64,000 nt of DNA from an uncultured beta proteobacterium (GCA_903876735.1 CAIRAW010000054.1:48701-112700), one strand, 5' to 3'; shown: positions 25,870-37,382, counted from the first letter of the stretch. Notes: a model not told the origin generated them from the letters alone. Program-made: numbers and translations.

Positions 25870-27969
25870 GTGAAAACATACGTGATGAAATTGATGGGCA
25901 GTGCGGCGCTGGCTGCAACACTGGTGCTGGCTGCATGCGGCGGTGGCGGCGAACTGGCCGCCTGCGGCAGCGGCAATGCGACGGTCAATTTGATTCTGGA
26001 TCAGGGCAAGTGCAGCACCAGTAGCGGCACCGTGATCGGCGCCACAAGCGGCACCACGGCCAGCGCAACCGCGTCCCTGGCGCTGACACTGACCGATGCC
26101 AGCGGTGTGCTCGTCACATCGGTTTCACCCGAGCGCAATGCCAGCGTGAACGTGGTTCTCAAGAACAGCCGGGGCGCGGTCGTGCCCAACGCCGTGGTCA
26201 CCTTTAGCACGAGCGATAAGACCGGTACATTCGTGCCATCGTCGGGCACGGCACTGACCGATGCCAACGGCATGGCCAGTGTGGCTCTGGGGGCGGGTCA
26301 GCAAGCCGGGGCTTTCAGCCTGAGCGCCAATGCCACCGCGAGTGGCGTCAGCGCCACGGCGACGGCTGGCTACATGGTCGTGTTCCCGACGTTGAGTCTG
26401 AGCGCGCTCAGCCTGTCGCCGGCAACATTGTCTGCGGGTGGCAACGCCAGCGTCAGTGTCTCCGTGTCGAGCGGCACTGCGCCTTACGCCGCACCGCTGT
26501 CAGTGGCTTTCAGCTCACCCTGTGTTGCGGCCGGCAAGGCCAGCATCGGCTCGCCGGTGCTGACGCAAAACGGCCTCGCCACGGCCAGCTACACCGACAA
26601 GGGCTGCGGCGTAGCCGACCTGATCACGGCCGCCGTGACGCTCGGCGGTGCAACGGTGAGCCAGACGGGTACCCTCACCGTGCTGCCGGCCAGCGCCGGC
26701 TCGGTCAAGTTCGTCTCCGCTGACACGACCAACATCGCGCTCAAAGGAACGGGCGGTTTTGGTCGACAGGAGTTCTCCACCTTGAAGTTTCAGGTGTTTG
26801 ACACCACCGGCAGTGTTGTCGCCGGCAAGCTCGTTGATTTTGGCTTTGCCGACAAGAACAGCAGCGTTACGACGGCGCTGGGCGGACTCACCCTGTTCCC
26901 GGCTGCTGCCACCTCGGATACCGATGGCACCGTGACGACGCTGGTGTCCGGTGGCACGATCCCGACCTCGGTGCGTGTCGTGGCCACGGTTCATGCCAGT
27001 TCGCCGGCGATCACCTCGCTGTCCAATGTGCTGGTGGTTTCCACCGGCGTGCCGGACCAGCGGCACTTCTCGCTCAGCACGCAGACCGGCAATTGCGAGG
27101 GGCTCGATTTTGACCAGGTATGCAGCGTGCTGACAGCGACACTGGGCGACCATTTTGGCAACCGGGCACCGGATGGAACGGCCGTGAATTTCAGCGCCGA
27201 GGGTGGCGTGATCGATGCCTCCTGTGTCACCGGGGCCATGCCGGCTTCTGGTGCGACGCCCTCTGGCCAGTCGACCAATTCACAGACTGGTCCAGGTTCC
27301 GGAACCTGCAGCGTTACCTTGCGCGCCAGCAATCCGAGACCGGCCAATGGCCGTGTCACCGTGCTTGCTTACGTGGCGGGTGAAGAGGACCTGGTCGACA
27401 CCAATGGCAACAATGTGTACGACAGCGGTGACAGCTATGCCGACAAGAGCCCGGACATCTTCCGGGATGACAACGAGAGCGGCAACTGGACCGCCGGCGA
27501 GCCCTGCGTCGGGCCCAACAGCAATGGCACTTGCAGTACGCCGGGTGACGGCCAGTACAACGGCGTGCTGCGCATGCCGCAGGCTCCGAGCGCGCAGACC
27601 CTGTACGTATCGGGGCAATTGGTGCAGCTCTTTTCCGGAAGCCACGCCAACGTGAGCTTCACACCGGCAGCCATCAGTTGCACGGTCGGTGGCACAGCTG
27701 ACGTGCAGGTACGCGTCACCGACGAGATCGGCAATGTGATGCCGGCCGGCACCACGATTGCGTTCAGCACCTTCTTTGGTTTTGGTGTTGCCGCGACCAG
27801 CGTGTTTCCAGCCAGTGTGACGGTCAACAACGTCGTTCTCGGCGTGGGCGAGCCACTGCTGATTCCGACCTACAACGTGACCGTGGCCTGCGCCGGCAGC
27901 GGCAAGCTGTTTGCGACCGTGACCACGCCCGCCAAGGTTGAGACAGCGGCCAGCGTGCCGATCAACTGA
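25870..27969 (+). CDS. Large Ig-like domain lipoprotein, probable surface protein
   Basis: A 699-residue predicted lipoprotein: basic start (VKTYVMKLMG), lipobox VLAAC followed by a run of Gly. The rest is Ser/Thr/Ala/Gly-rich with repeated Ig-like (BIg/invasin-type) strands: SRGAVVPNAVVTFSTSDKTG, TDANGMASVALGAG, and later VTDEIGNVMPAGTTIAFST. A calcium-loop-like stretch DTNGNNVYDSGD with more acidic residues lies at about 517-545. The start is GTG 25870, six bases after AAGGGG. It follows the Tad operon by 128 bp on the same strand and may be a cell-surface adhesin linked to it; that link is inferred. Confidence 0.85.
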   Translation: MKTYVMKLMGSAALAATLVLAACGGGGELAACGSGNATVNLILDQGKCSTSSGTVIGATSGTTASATASLALTLTDASGVLVTSVSPERNASVNVVLKNSRGAVVPNAVVTFSTSDKTGTFVPSSGTALTDANGMASVALGAGQQAGAFSLSANATASGVSATATAGYMVVFPTLSLSALSLSPATLSAGGNASVSVSVSSGTAPYAAPLSVAFSSPCVAAGKASIGSPVLTQNGLATASYTDKGCGVADLITAAVTLGGATVSQTGTLTVLPASAGSVKFVSADTTNIALKGTGGFGRQEFSTLKFQVFDTTGSVVAGKLVDFGFADKNSSVTTALGGLTLFPAAATSDTDGTVTTLVSGGTIPTSVRVVATVHASSPAITSLSNVLVVSTGVPDQRHFSLSTQTGNCEGLDFDQVCSVLTATLGDHFGNRAPDGTAVNFSAEGGVIDASCVTGAMPASGATPSGQSTNSQTGPGSGTCSVTLRASNPRPANGRVTVLAYVAGEEDLVDTNGNNVYDSGDSYADKSPDIFRDDNESGNWTAGEPCVGPNSNGTCSTPGDGQYNGVLRMPQAPSAQTLYVSGQLVQLFSGSHANVSFTPAAISCTVGGTADVQVRVTDEIGNVMPAGTTIAFSTFFGFGVAATSVFPASVTVNNVVLGVGEPLLIPTYNVTVACAGSGKLFATVTTPAKVETAASVPIN

Positions 27970-28020
27970 GCGAGACGACAAATAGAGGCTCGCGCAGGCA
28001 TCTGCCCAGCCAGTTTGCCG

Positions 28021-28053
28021 GGCGTCAAATTTTCGGAAAAAAAATTTGACGCC
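28021..28053 (+). terminator. Perfect 13-bp inverted repeat after the Ig-like gene
   Basis: Arms GGCGTCAAATTTT and AAAATTTGACGCC enclose a seven-base loop. It lies 52 bp after the Ig-like gene and 73 bp before the hybB-type gene. The T run is inside the arm rather than after the stem, so a bidirectional terminator and a regulator-binding site are both possible. Confidence 0.45.
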
Positions 28054-28125
28054 GGATCGTCTGGAACAGATACTGTCCCGTGTCACAAGTAGGGCAAACC
28101 AATTGCTCAGGACAAGGGAGTCACC

Positions 28126-29292
28126 ATGGCGGATCACATTGCCAATCACGCCCCGGCGCCGCTGGGGGGAAAACTCGTCACGCCGGTGACGCTGTTCCTG
28201 GGGGTCCTGGCGCTGATCGCTGGCGTGATCGCGCTGATCCGCTTCATCTTCGGGCTCGGCGCCGTCACCAACATGAGCGACGGCTACTCGCTGGGCATCT
28301 GGATCGTTTATGACGTGGTCATTGGCTCCGGTCTGGCCTGCGGCGGCTATGTCATGGCGCTGCTGGTCTACATCTTCAACAAGGGTGAGTACCACCCCCT
28401 GGTGCGGCCGGCGCTGCTGGCCTCGCTGTTGGGCTACACCCTGGCCGGGGTCTCGGTCATGATGGACATGGGGCGCTACTGGAACGCCTGGCACATGTTC
28501 TGGCCAGGCTATGCGCAGTTCAACTCGGTCTTGTTCGAAGTGGCGGCCTGCATCACTTTTTACATCCTGGTGATGTGGATCGAGTTCTCACCGGTGTTTC
28601 TTGACAGGATCGGTCTGGGCTGGGTCAAGAAGAAGCTGTCACGCTGGATGTTCTTTTTCATCGCGCTGGGGGTGCTGCTGCCGACGATGCACCAGTCGTC
28701 GCTGGGCTCCATGCTGGTGATCTTTGGCGGCAAGGTCAACCCGCTCTGGCAGTCAGGTTTCATGCTGCCGCTTGAGTACCTGCTGAGCGCCGTGCTGCTG
28801 GGGTTTTCGGCGGTGGTGGTCGAGGCCACACTGGTTTCGATCGGCTTCAAGAGGCCCATGGAGACGCCCCTGCTGGCGAAGTTGGCACAGTTGATGTGGG
28901 GTGTGCTGCTGGTCTATCTGCTGGTGCGCATTGGCGGCCTGATTCAGCGCGATGCGATCGGCAGCGCTTTTCACTTCACGTCAGAAAACCTGTCGTTCTG
29001 GGTCGAGATGATCAGCTTCATCCTGCCGCTGCTCATGCTGGCACGCCCCAGTGACCGGCGCAATCCCGGCAAGCTGTTCGGCGCCGCGGTGCTGCTGATT
29101 TTGGGTGCTTTCATGCTGCGCATCAACGGCTACCTGGTGGGTTTTCACAATGGCGAAGGCTGGCATTATTTTCCGGCCCTGCCGGAATTGATGCTCACGG
29201 TTGGCCTGGTGGCTTTCGAGGTGCTGGCCTATATCGTGCTGGTCAAATTTCTGCCAGTGCTGCCGGCGCTGCCCAAACCGTCGGCTGTCTGA
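28126..29292 (+). CDS. HybB/NrfD-type integral membrane quinone-interacting subunit
   Basis: A 388-residue protein with about ten membrane helices. The N-terminal block NMSDGYSLGIWIVYDVVIGSGLACGGYVM and VMMDMGRYWNAWHMF are hallmarks of HybB, the membrane subunit of Ni/Fe-hydrogenase 2, within the NrfD superfamily. Such subunits exchange electrons between a periplasmic Fe-S partner and the quinone pool. No hydrogenase, Fe-S or cytochrome partner is encoded nearby. The only neighbour on the strand is the MenA-like prenyltransferase three bases further on. AAGGGAG precedes the ATG. Fold and family are clear; the partner and substrate are unknown. Confidence 0.9.
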   Translation: MADHIANHAPAPLGGKLVTPVTLFLGVLALIAGVIALIRFIFGLGAVTNMSDGYSLGIWIVYDVVIGSGLACGGYVMALLVYIFNKGEYHPLVRPALLASLLGYTLAGVSVMMDMGRYWNAWHMFWPGYAQFNSVLFEVAACITFYILVMWIEFSPVFLDRIGLGWVKKKLSRWMFFFIALGVLLPTMHQSSLGSMLVIFGGKVNPLWQSGFMLPLEYLLSAVLLGFSAVVVEATLVSIGFKRPMETPLLAKLAQLMWGVLLVYLLVRIGGLIQRDAIGSAFHFTSENLSFWVEMISFILPLLMLARPSDRRNPGKLFGAAVLLILGAFMLRINGYLVGFHNGEGWHYFPALPELMLTVGLVAFEVLAYIVLVKFLPVLPALPKPSAV

Positions 29293-29295
29293 GTC

Positions 29296-30240
29296 ATGCC
29301 GGACACCAATGCGCTCACGGCTCGCGAGATCTGGATCAGGCTGCTGCTTTACCCCAGCCATACGCTGCCGACGGCAGCCGCGCCGGTACTGGTCGGCATC
29401 GGGCTGGCGCTGCGCGATCACATCTTTTCTCCCTTGCCCATACTGATCGGCTTTCTGGCAAGCTGGCTGATCCATGTGGGCGGCGTCTTCAACGACAACT
29501 ACGAGTTGCTGCGCCGGCATTCCAACGTTCCCGAGCATCCCGAACTGCTGCAGGCCCTGCAGAACGGGACGCTGACGTTTAACGGTCTGCGCAGCGCGAT
29601 CGGCGTGTGCTTTGTGCTCACCGCACTGACCGCGCCTTATCTGCTGGGCGTCGGCGGAACACTGGCACTGGCCATTGGACTGATCGGCCTTGCTTCGGGC
29701 TATTTTTATGCCGGCGGGCCGCAGCCCTATGTGAAACATGGTCTGGCGGACCCCATCTTCGTCCTCATGTTCGGCATCGTCGCGGTTGCCGGCAGCTACT
29801 ACATCCAGTGGGCTGCCGTGCACAGCACGGCATCGCACAGCCTTGCTGCCCTGCAGCAGTTGCCCCTGGACGTATTCCTGGTCGGGCTGCCTATCGGCGC
29901 CCTGGTGACCAACGTGATGCTGGTCGACGACATACGCGACCGCCACTTCGATGCCAGCAAAGGCTGGCACACCTTCGCCGTGCGCTTTGGCCTGCGTGCT
30001 ATCCGTTCGGAGTTTCTGGCGCTGACGGCCTTGGCCTACCTGTTGCCGCTGGCCTACTGGCGCTGGCTCGGCTTCAGCGCCTGGGTATTTCTGCCACTGC
30101 TGACCCTGCCGCTGGCCTACAAGGTGGCGAGCGCGGTCTGCCGCTTTGATCAGACCAGGGACCTGCTGCGGATGTCGCCCATGGCATCTTATCTTTCGCT
30201 GCTTTACGCAGCCCTGCTTGCGCTGGGCATCGCCATTTAG
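29296..30240 (+). CDS. UbiA-superfamily prenyltransferase, MenA-like
   Basis: A 314-residue membrane protein with about eight to nine helices. It starts like MenA (YPSHTLPTAAAPVLVGIGLAL). The first Asp-rich region is reduced to FNDNYELLRRHSN, where MenA/UbiA usually have NDxxDxxxD. The second is VDDIRDRHFDASKGWHTFAVRFG, close to the MenA NNLRDxxxDxxxGKxTLAVRLG motif. MenA prenylates 1,4-dihydroxy-2-naphthoate; no other menaquinone gene is visible. It forms a two-gene unit with the HybB-type gene, so its product may be a special quinone or prenylated cofactor for that subunit. This is inference. Confidence 0.82.
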   Translation: MPDTNALTAREIWIRLLLYPSHTLPTAAAPVLVGIGLALRDHIFSPLPILIGFLASWLIHVGGVFNDNYELLRRHSNVPEHPELLQALQNGTLTFNGLRSAIGVCFVLTALTAPYLLGVGGTLALAIGLIGLASGYFYAGGPQPYVKHGLADPIFVLMFGIVAVAGSYYIQWAAVHSTASHSLAALQQLPLDVFLVGLPIGALVTNVMLVDDIRDRHFDASKGWHTFAVRFGLRAIRSEFLALTALAYLLPLAYWRWLGFSAWVFLPLLTLPLAYKVASAVCRFDQTRDLLRMSPMASYLSLLYAALLALGIAI

Positions 30241-31193
30241 AACGGCAACAGCGTCTGCAGCCAGAAGCGGCTGAACTCGCCGCGATTCCTGACGTCAAAG
30301 TCATGCTGGTACTTGGCGGTGATAGCGAAGCGTGGCGAGATTCTGTAGCTCAGGAAGGGGCCGATGGCATTGGCGCTGCCGCGGTTGCCGATGCCACTGC
30401 CGACGAGCCTGCCATTGCTCGCCGATGTGGCCAGTCCGTTCAACTCGTCGTCCGTCGTTTGCCGGAACAGATACCCCTGGATGCCCAGACTGGTCGCCGC
30501 AGTCAGCTTGTAGCCGGCGCTGTATTCAAGCGTGAGTTCGTTGCCAGAGCGATAGCGGGTGGCGCTGTTCTCGGTGTTGATGCCATAGCGCAGCTTGAAG
30601 CCCAGCGTTGTTTCAGCGCTGGGCCGGTAGCTCAGCGCGTAGGCCGGTGCGAACTGCCAATAGTTGCGCCCGGTATTGACTCGGGCAGCGGCATCATAGG
30701 CGCCCAGCGGTAGCACGACTTCCAGCGCCACGGACTGATTGATGGCTTCGCCCTGCCAGGCCAGGCGCAGCGGAACCAGTAGCGGATCGGTCAGGCCGAA
30801 GCGACTGCCGCTGGCATCCGGCAAGGTGGTGCTCACCTGTCGTTCCAGATCAATGGCGGGAAACGGCAGCACCAGGGCCGATTCGACGCTGGCGCCGAGC
30901 AGCCTTGCATCCCAGACATGTTGAAGCCGGTAGGAGATGGTGTCGGCCGTCAGTCGATATCGGGCCCAGCCCAGGTCCTGCCCTGATTCGCCCTTTAGCG
31001 ACGCAGCCTGCGAGCGGCTGTAGTAAGCTAGGTTGTAGAGGCCCGGCGGCAGCATGTCGCCATAGCCTAGTTCGACCCCGACCGGATACGAACTGCCACC
31101 GAGTTCGGTGGACCCGACCAGGCCGGCGTGCAGCAGCAGCGCTGCCAGCACAGCGGCGGTCGGGGAGCGGTGTGGTGTGGATGTTAGTTTCAT
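30237..31193 (-). CDS. Outer-membrane protein of the COG4313 (phenol meta-pathway) type
   Basis: A 318-residue protein with a signal sequence (MKLTSTPHRS...ALLLHAGLVGSTE) and then alternating beta strands ending in an aromatic residue (LQTLLPF), as expected for an outer-membrane barrel. The region GYGDMLPPGLYNLAYYS is typical of the COG4313 family, named after genes near phenol meta-cleavage pathways and thought to aid uptake of hydrophobic substrates. Its ATG overlaps the stop codon of the upstream transporter (ATGA at 31193-31190). The two are therefore translationally coupled. The 3' end overlaps the convergent prenyltransferase by four bases. Confidence 0.82.
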   Translation of the reverse strand: MKLTSTPHRSPTAAVLAALLLHAGLVGSTELGGSSYPVGVELGYGDMLPPGLYNLAYYSRSQAASLKGESGQDLGWARYRLTADTISYRLQHVWDARLLGASVESALVLPFPAIDLERQVSTTLPDASGSRFGLTDPLLVPLRLAWQGEAINQSVALEVVLPLGAYDAAARVNTGRNYWQFAPAYALSYRPSAETTLGFKLRYGINTENSATRYRSGNELTLEYSAGYKLTAATSLGIQGYLFRQTTDDELNGLATSASNGRLVGSGIGNRGSANAIGPFLSYRISPRFAITAKYQHDFDVRNRGEFSRFWLQTLLPF

Positions 31194-32536
31194 GGCTGGT
31201 CTCCCCGCAGCATGTCCTGCAACCTTAGGCGATACAAGGGCGTGAGCTTGACGGCCGCCAGCAAGCCGATCACCAGCAGGGAACTGGCCAGGTAGAACAG
31301 ACTTTGCACCGCCACCTGCCGGGCCAGCATGGCGCCGCCGACCAGCGGGCCGATGACCGACCCGACTCGGCCAAAAGCGAAGCACAAACCCACACCCCAG
31401 GATCGGATGTAGGTCGGGTAGACCTGGCTCTCGGTGGCGATGATGCCGAACTGCAACGCGATCAAGCCAAAGCCGGCGACGCCGACCAGCGTCATGATGG
31501 CCCACTCGGGCAAGCCGGCAACGCCAATCAGGCCGACCGCGGGAATGCTGATGGCAAACAGGATGGGCACGGGCAGCAAGCCGAACCTGTCGACCGGGCG
31601 CATGATGGCGATCACGCCGGCAAAACCGCCGAACATGAACAGGCTCGTGGCCATCACTGCGCGTTCGACCGGAATCCCGGTGCTTGCAAGCAGCACGGGC
31701 GTCCACTGGTTAACGAAGAAGAACACCAGCAGGCTGATGACATTGACCAGCCAGAACAGCGGCGTGATCCAGGCCAGCCGGCCTTCCAGCAGGTCCTTGA
31801 AGGCAAACTGTGCCTGGTTCGCTTCGTCGCTCAGCACGAAGCGCGTGTCCGCCGCAACGACTGTGGTAGGCGAGAGCTTGTGCAGCACCCGGACCAGTTC
31901 AGCGCGCCGTTCGGGTTTGAGCGAGAGGAACTTGAGTGACTCCGGAAAGAAAAACAGCGCCAGCACCCCGACCAGCATCGGTGCGATGCCGCCGCTCCAG
32001 AAGATGACCTGCCAGCCGTGGCTGGCCATGAAGCGGGATGCCACCAGACCGCCCAGCGCGCCACCGAGCGCGACACCGACAAAGCTCAGCATGGTCATGC
32101 TGGCACGAATGCGGCGCGGGGCAAATTCGGCATTGAGCGCCACCGTGATGGGCAGTACGCCGCCGATGCCAATGCCGGCGATAAAGCGCAAGGCCATCAT
32201 CGAAGCCAGCGAGTCCGCCCAGACCTGTGCCAGCGTGAACACGCCAAAAAAGAAGGCGCCCAGAATGACGGCAAACTTTCGCCCGTACCGGTCCGCCAGA
32301 TAACCGAACAGCGGTGGGCCAAAAAGACCGCCCAGCAGTCCGGCGCCAAACAGCGGCCCGAGCGCCGATTTGTCGATGCCCCACTCCTGGATCAGCAGCG
32401 GCGCGATATAGGCGATCGAGATGTTGTCGTAGCCATCGACCAGCATCAGCAGAAACGACAGGCCGACCACTGTCAGGTGAAAGGAGCCGAATTTTTGTTC
32501 GTCGATGACAGCAGCGATGTCGATGCGAGTGGCCAT
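31190..32536 (-). CDS. MFS transporter, aromatic acid:H+ symporter (AAHS) type
   Basis: A 448-residue, 12-helix major facilitator. The AAHS signature is in the loop 2-3 region: LGPLFGAGLLGGLFGPPLFG, then LADRYGRK. The N-terminal DGYDNISIAYIAP carries the acidic DGYD motif characteristic of PcaK/BenK-like carriers. It would import an aromatic acid or a similar carboxylate with protons. The start is the ATG at 32536 (MATRIDIA), preceded by CAGGAG; a longer start at 32551 would place the ribosome site inside the gene. It is coupled to the COG4313 outer-membrane gene, but no catabolic enzyme adjoins. Confidence 0.9.
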   Translation of the reverse strand: MATRIDIAAVIDEQKFGSFHLTVVGLSFLLMLVDGYDNISIAYIAPLLIQEWGIDKSALGPLFGAGLLGGLFGPPLFGYLADRYGRKFAVILGAFFFGVFTLAQVWADSLASMMALRFIAGIGIGGVLPITVALNAEFAPRRIRASMTMLSFVGVALGGALGGLVASRFMASHGWQVIFWSGGIAPMLVGVLALFFFPESLKFLSLKPERRAELVRVLHKLSPTTVVAADTRFVLSDEANQAQFAFKDLLEGRLAWITPLFWLVNVISLLVFFFVNQWTPVLLASTGIPVERAVMATSLFMFGGFAGVIAIMRPVDRFGLLPVPILFAISIPAVGLIGVAGLPEWAIMTLVGVAGFGLIALQFGIIATESQVYPTYIRSWGVGLCFAFGRVGSVIGPLVGGAMLARQVAVQSLFYLASSLLVIGLLAAVKLTPLYRLRLQDMLRGDQP

Positions 32537-32697
32537 TGTTTTCTCCTGCAACGTGGGAATGCAAACTGTGGCATTCGATTGGCAGGTTTAAAACAATTGC
32601 GGAAAAAACTACAGAACCTGCAGTTCCATTGTTGCCCAGAGGCACGGCTTCGTCTATACCCCAATCGGGTCGTTTCCAAAAATCTTGAGGCCAGGCT

Positions 32698-34645
<1,948 letters not shown>

Positions 34646-34649
<4 letters not shown>

Positions 34650-35947
34650 GGCGCGGCTCCGCTGGCGCGCTGATCGGTGATGACCAGCATGCCGACTTGC
34701 AACTCGCCGTCGTTGACCTCGGTCATGCGCCCGTCGCTGATGCCGGTGCTGACACTGACCGGCGTGGCAGCGCCGTCGCGCAACACCCAGACCTGCTTGG
34801 CCGGACCGCTGCCGCCGGCGGTCTTGCGCGCCCCTTGTGGCATGCGTGGCATCAGGCTGGAAACAATACCGCCCTTGGCCTTGGCTGCGCCGCTGACCGA
34901 TGGGGTGAAGCGCAGCGCCGTGTTGGGCACCAGCAGCACATCCTGGCGCTCGGTGGCGGTGATGGTGGCCGACGCCGTCATGCCCGGGCGCAGGCTCAGG
35001 TCGCTGTTATCAACTTCAAGGTAGGTGACATAGGTCACCACGTTTTCGGTGATGGTCGAGCCAAAGGCGACGCGGTAGATTTTTGCCGGGTACTTGCGTG
35101 ACGGGTAGGCGCTGACGGTGAAGCTGGCTTTTTGGCCAACCTTGACCGCGCCGACATCGGCCTCGTCGACATTGACCTGCAGGCGCAGCTTGCTCAGGTC
35201 TTCGGCCAGCGTGAACAGGGTGACGGCCTGCAGCGAAGCCGCCACGGCGTTGCCCGGGTCGACACTGCGGGTGAGCACCACGCCGTCGATGGGTGAGCGG
35301 ATGGAGGCCTTGGACAGGTTTGTTTCATCGGTGGCGGCGGCAGCGCGCGCATCGGCCACGCTGGCATGGGCGCTGAGTTCATCGGCCAGTGCGCGTTCCA
35401 GCGCAGCGCGGCCGCCGTCGAGTTCGGCCTGCGACGGCACCTTGCCGCCTGACAGTCGCGCCACCTCTTCGAGCCGCGCCAGGTTGCCTTTGGCTTCTTT
35501 CACGGTCGCTGCCGCTTGTGTCACCCTGGCGTTGGCAGAGCTGAGCGCGGCGCGCGAGCGCGCCACCTGATCACCGAGTTTGGCGGTGTCGAGTTCCACC
35601 AGTACCTGACCCTTCTTCACCTTGTCATTCACATCGACCAGCACGCGCAGCACGGTGCCCGACAACTCACTGCCGATGTTGACCGAGGTGGTGGGCTGCA
35701 GTGTGCCGTTGGCGGAAACACTCAAGGTGAGCTGCCCCTTTTTTGCCGGCTCGGTCACGAAGACCGGCGCGGCACTGCTTTTGCCATTCGATTGCCAGTA
35801 ATAGACTCCGGCGGCAAGCGCCAGCGCCAGACCCGCCAGCGCCCAGACGATGCCGCGGCGCCACCAGGCACGCTGCGGTGCTTCGTCAAGCAGGGCCTGC
35901 AGTTCGGTGCTGGATGGGGTGGCAGGGGCGGTTGTGGGGGTGGTCAT
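34646..35947 (-). CDS. MacA-type membrane fusion (periplasmic adaptor) protein
   Basis: A 433-residue HlyD/MacA family adaptor. One membrane helix (about 30-50) follows a cytoplasmic N-terminus. The lipoyl halves are VNIGSELSGTVLRVLVDVND and KASIRSPIDGVVLTRSVDPG, with an Ala-rich coiled-coil hairpin between them (about 110-190). A beta-barrel domain (LQVNVDEADVGAVKVGQ) and a membrane-proximal domain follow. It bridges the ABC permease and the outer-membrane channel. Ligand specificity cannot be read from the sequence; macrolide or siderophore/lipopeptide export are both known for the family. Confidence 0.94.
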
Positions 35948-35987
35948 GGTGCGGTCTGAATGGGTGTTGGGTTTGGGGCGTCGGGTA

Positions 35988-37382
35988 TCAGTTCCAGCCG
36001 CCGCCCAGGGCTTTATACAGGCGCACGTGGTCGGCGCTGATGTCGGCCGTGCTGCTGGCCACGCTGTCCTGCGCTGTCAGCAGCGTGCGCTGGGTTTGCA
36101 GCACAGTCTGGAAATCGATCAGGCCGCTGCTATAGCGTTGTTGTGCCAGCAGGGCGGCGTTGCCGGCGGCGCTTGCAGCACTTTGCAGGTGGGTCAGGCG
36201 CGTGCGGTCGCCCGACAGGGCCACCAGTGCGTTGGCGACATCCTGCAAGGCGATCAGCACGACAGCCTGGTAGTTGGCGCGCGCCTGCTCCAGGGCCGCC
36301 TCCTGCGCCAGCACCTGCGCGCGTTTGGCGCCACCGTCAAACAGCGGGATCGACAGACTGCCGATCAGGCTGCTGACCAGGCCGGCGCTGTTGCCCAGTG
36401 CCGCCAGCGTCAGTGCGTTGAGACCGAGCGAGCCACTGATGGCAAAACCCGGGTAGAGCGCAGCATCGGCGACTGCAACGCGCGCCAGCGCGGCCGTGAT
36501 CCGCAACTCGGCGGCGCGCACGTCGGGGCGCTGGCGCAGGGTCTGGGCCGGGATGTCCAGCGCCAGATTGCTCGGCGGTTGCGGAATTGCTTGCGCTGTT
36601 TGTAGTTGCGTGAGCAGGGTTTCGGGTCGCTGCCCGGTCAGTACCGCCAGGCTGTGGCTGGTTTTGGCAATGCCGGCTTGCAGCAGCGGAACCTGGGCGC
36701 TGGTCTGTTCGGCGGCGGTGCGGGCCTGCTCGACTTCGAGCGAGGTGATCAGACCGGCCTGGGCGCGCCAGTCGGTGATCTGCAAAGTCTCCTGCTGGCT
36801 TGCCAGATTGCTGCGGGCGATGGCCAGTTGCGCCTGTTGACCGCGCAACTGGACATAGGCCAGCGCCACTTCGGCCGCCACCGACACCTGGACATCGGTC
36901 AGCGTCGCCTGCAGCGCCTGCGCGTCGGCCTCGGCGGCATTGAGGGCGCTGCGCTTGCCGCCAAAAATATCGGGCTCCCAACTGGCGTCAAGCCCGGCCT
37001 GGAAACTGTTGCTGGCGTCCAGGTCGCCGAGGCGGCTGCGCTGGGCCGAGCCGGACGCCGACAGCTTGGGCAGCAGACCGGCGGCGCTGACGTCGCGCAG
37101 CGCGCGCGACTGCTGCAGCGCAGCCTGCGCCGCGCGGATGCTGGTATTGGCCTGCAGGGCTTGCGTGACCAGCGTGCCCAGCAAGGGATCGTTGAATTGT
37201 TGCCACCATTGCGCCAGCGGATTGGGCGTTACCGGCGAAGCCTGCTGGGTTGAAGCATCTTGTGGCCTGGGTGACCAGGTGGAACAGCCGGTCAGGCTCA
37301 ACGCGAGGGCCAGCGCCAGAATGCCAAGGCAGCCAGGCTGAGACCGTGTTGATGGAGGTGGGGTGGTGGACATCGTTCGCAT
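35988..37382 (-). CDS. NodT/TolC-type outer-membrane efflux lipoprotein
   Basis: A 464-residue efflux channel subunit. A lipoprotein signal LALALALSLTGCS gives lipobox LTGC. Two repeats of the OEP domain follow, with characteristic TSIRAAQAALQQSRALRDV and FGGKRSALNAAEADAQALQ, and ELRITAALARVAVADAALYPGFAI in the second half. This NodT-like lipoprotein is the outer-membrane exit for the MacAB-type pump encoded downstream. Order: channel, adaptor, ATPase, permease. The start is uncertain: ATG at 37382, 37373 or 37406. No regulator gene adjoins. Confidence 0.92.
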   Translation of the reverse strand: MRTMSTTPPPSTRSQPGCLGILALALALSLTGCSTWSPRPQDASTQQASPVTPNPLAQWWQQFNDPLLGTLVTQALQANTSIRAAQAALQQSRALRDVSAAGLLPKLSASGSAQRSRLGDLDASNSFQAGLDASWEPDIFGGKRSALNAAEADAQALQATLTDVQVSVAAEVALAYVQLRGQQAQLAIARSNLASQQETLQITDWRAQAGLITSLEVEQARTAAEQTSAQVPLLQAGIAKTSHSLAVLTGQRPETLLTQLQTAQAIPQPPSNLALDIPAQTLRQRPDVRAAELRITAALARVAVADAALYPGFAISGSLGLNALTLAALGNSAGLVSSLIGSLSIPLFDGGAKRAQVLAQEAALEQARANYQAVVLIALQDVANALVALSGDRTRLTHLQSAASAAGNAALLAQQRYSSGLIDFQTVLQTQRTLLTAQDSVASSTADISADHVRLYKALGGGWN

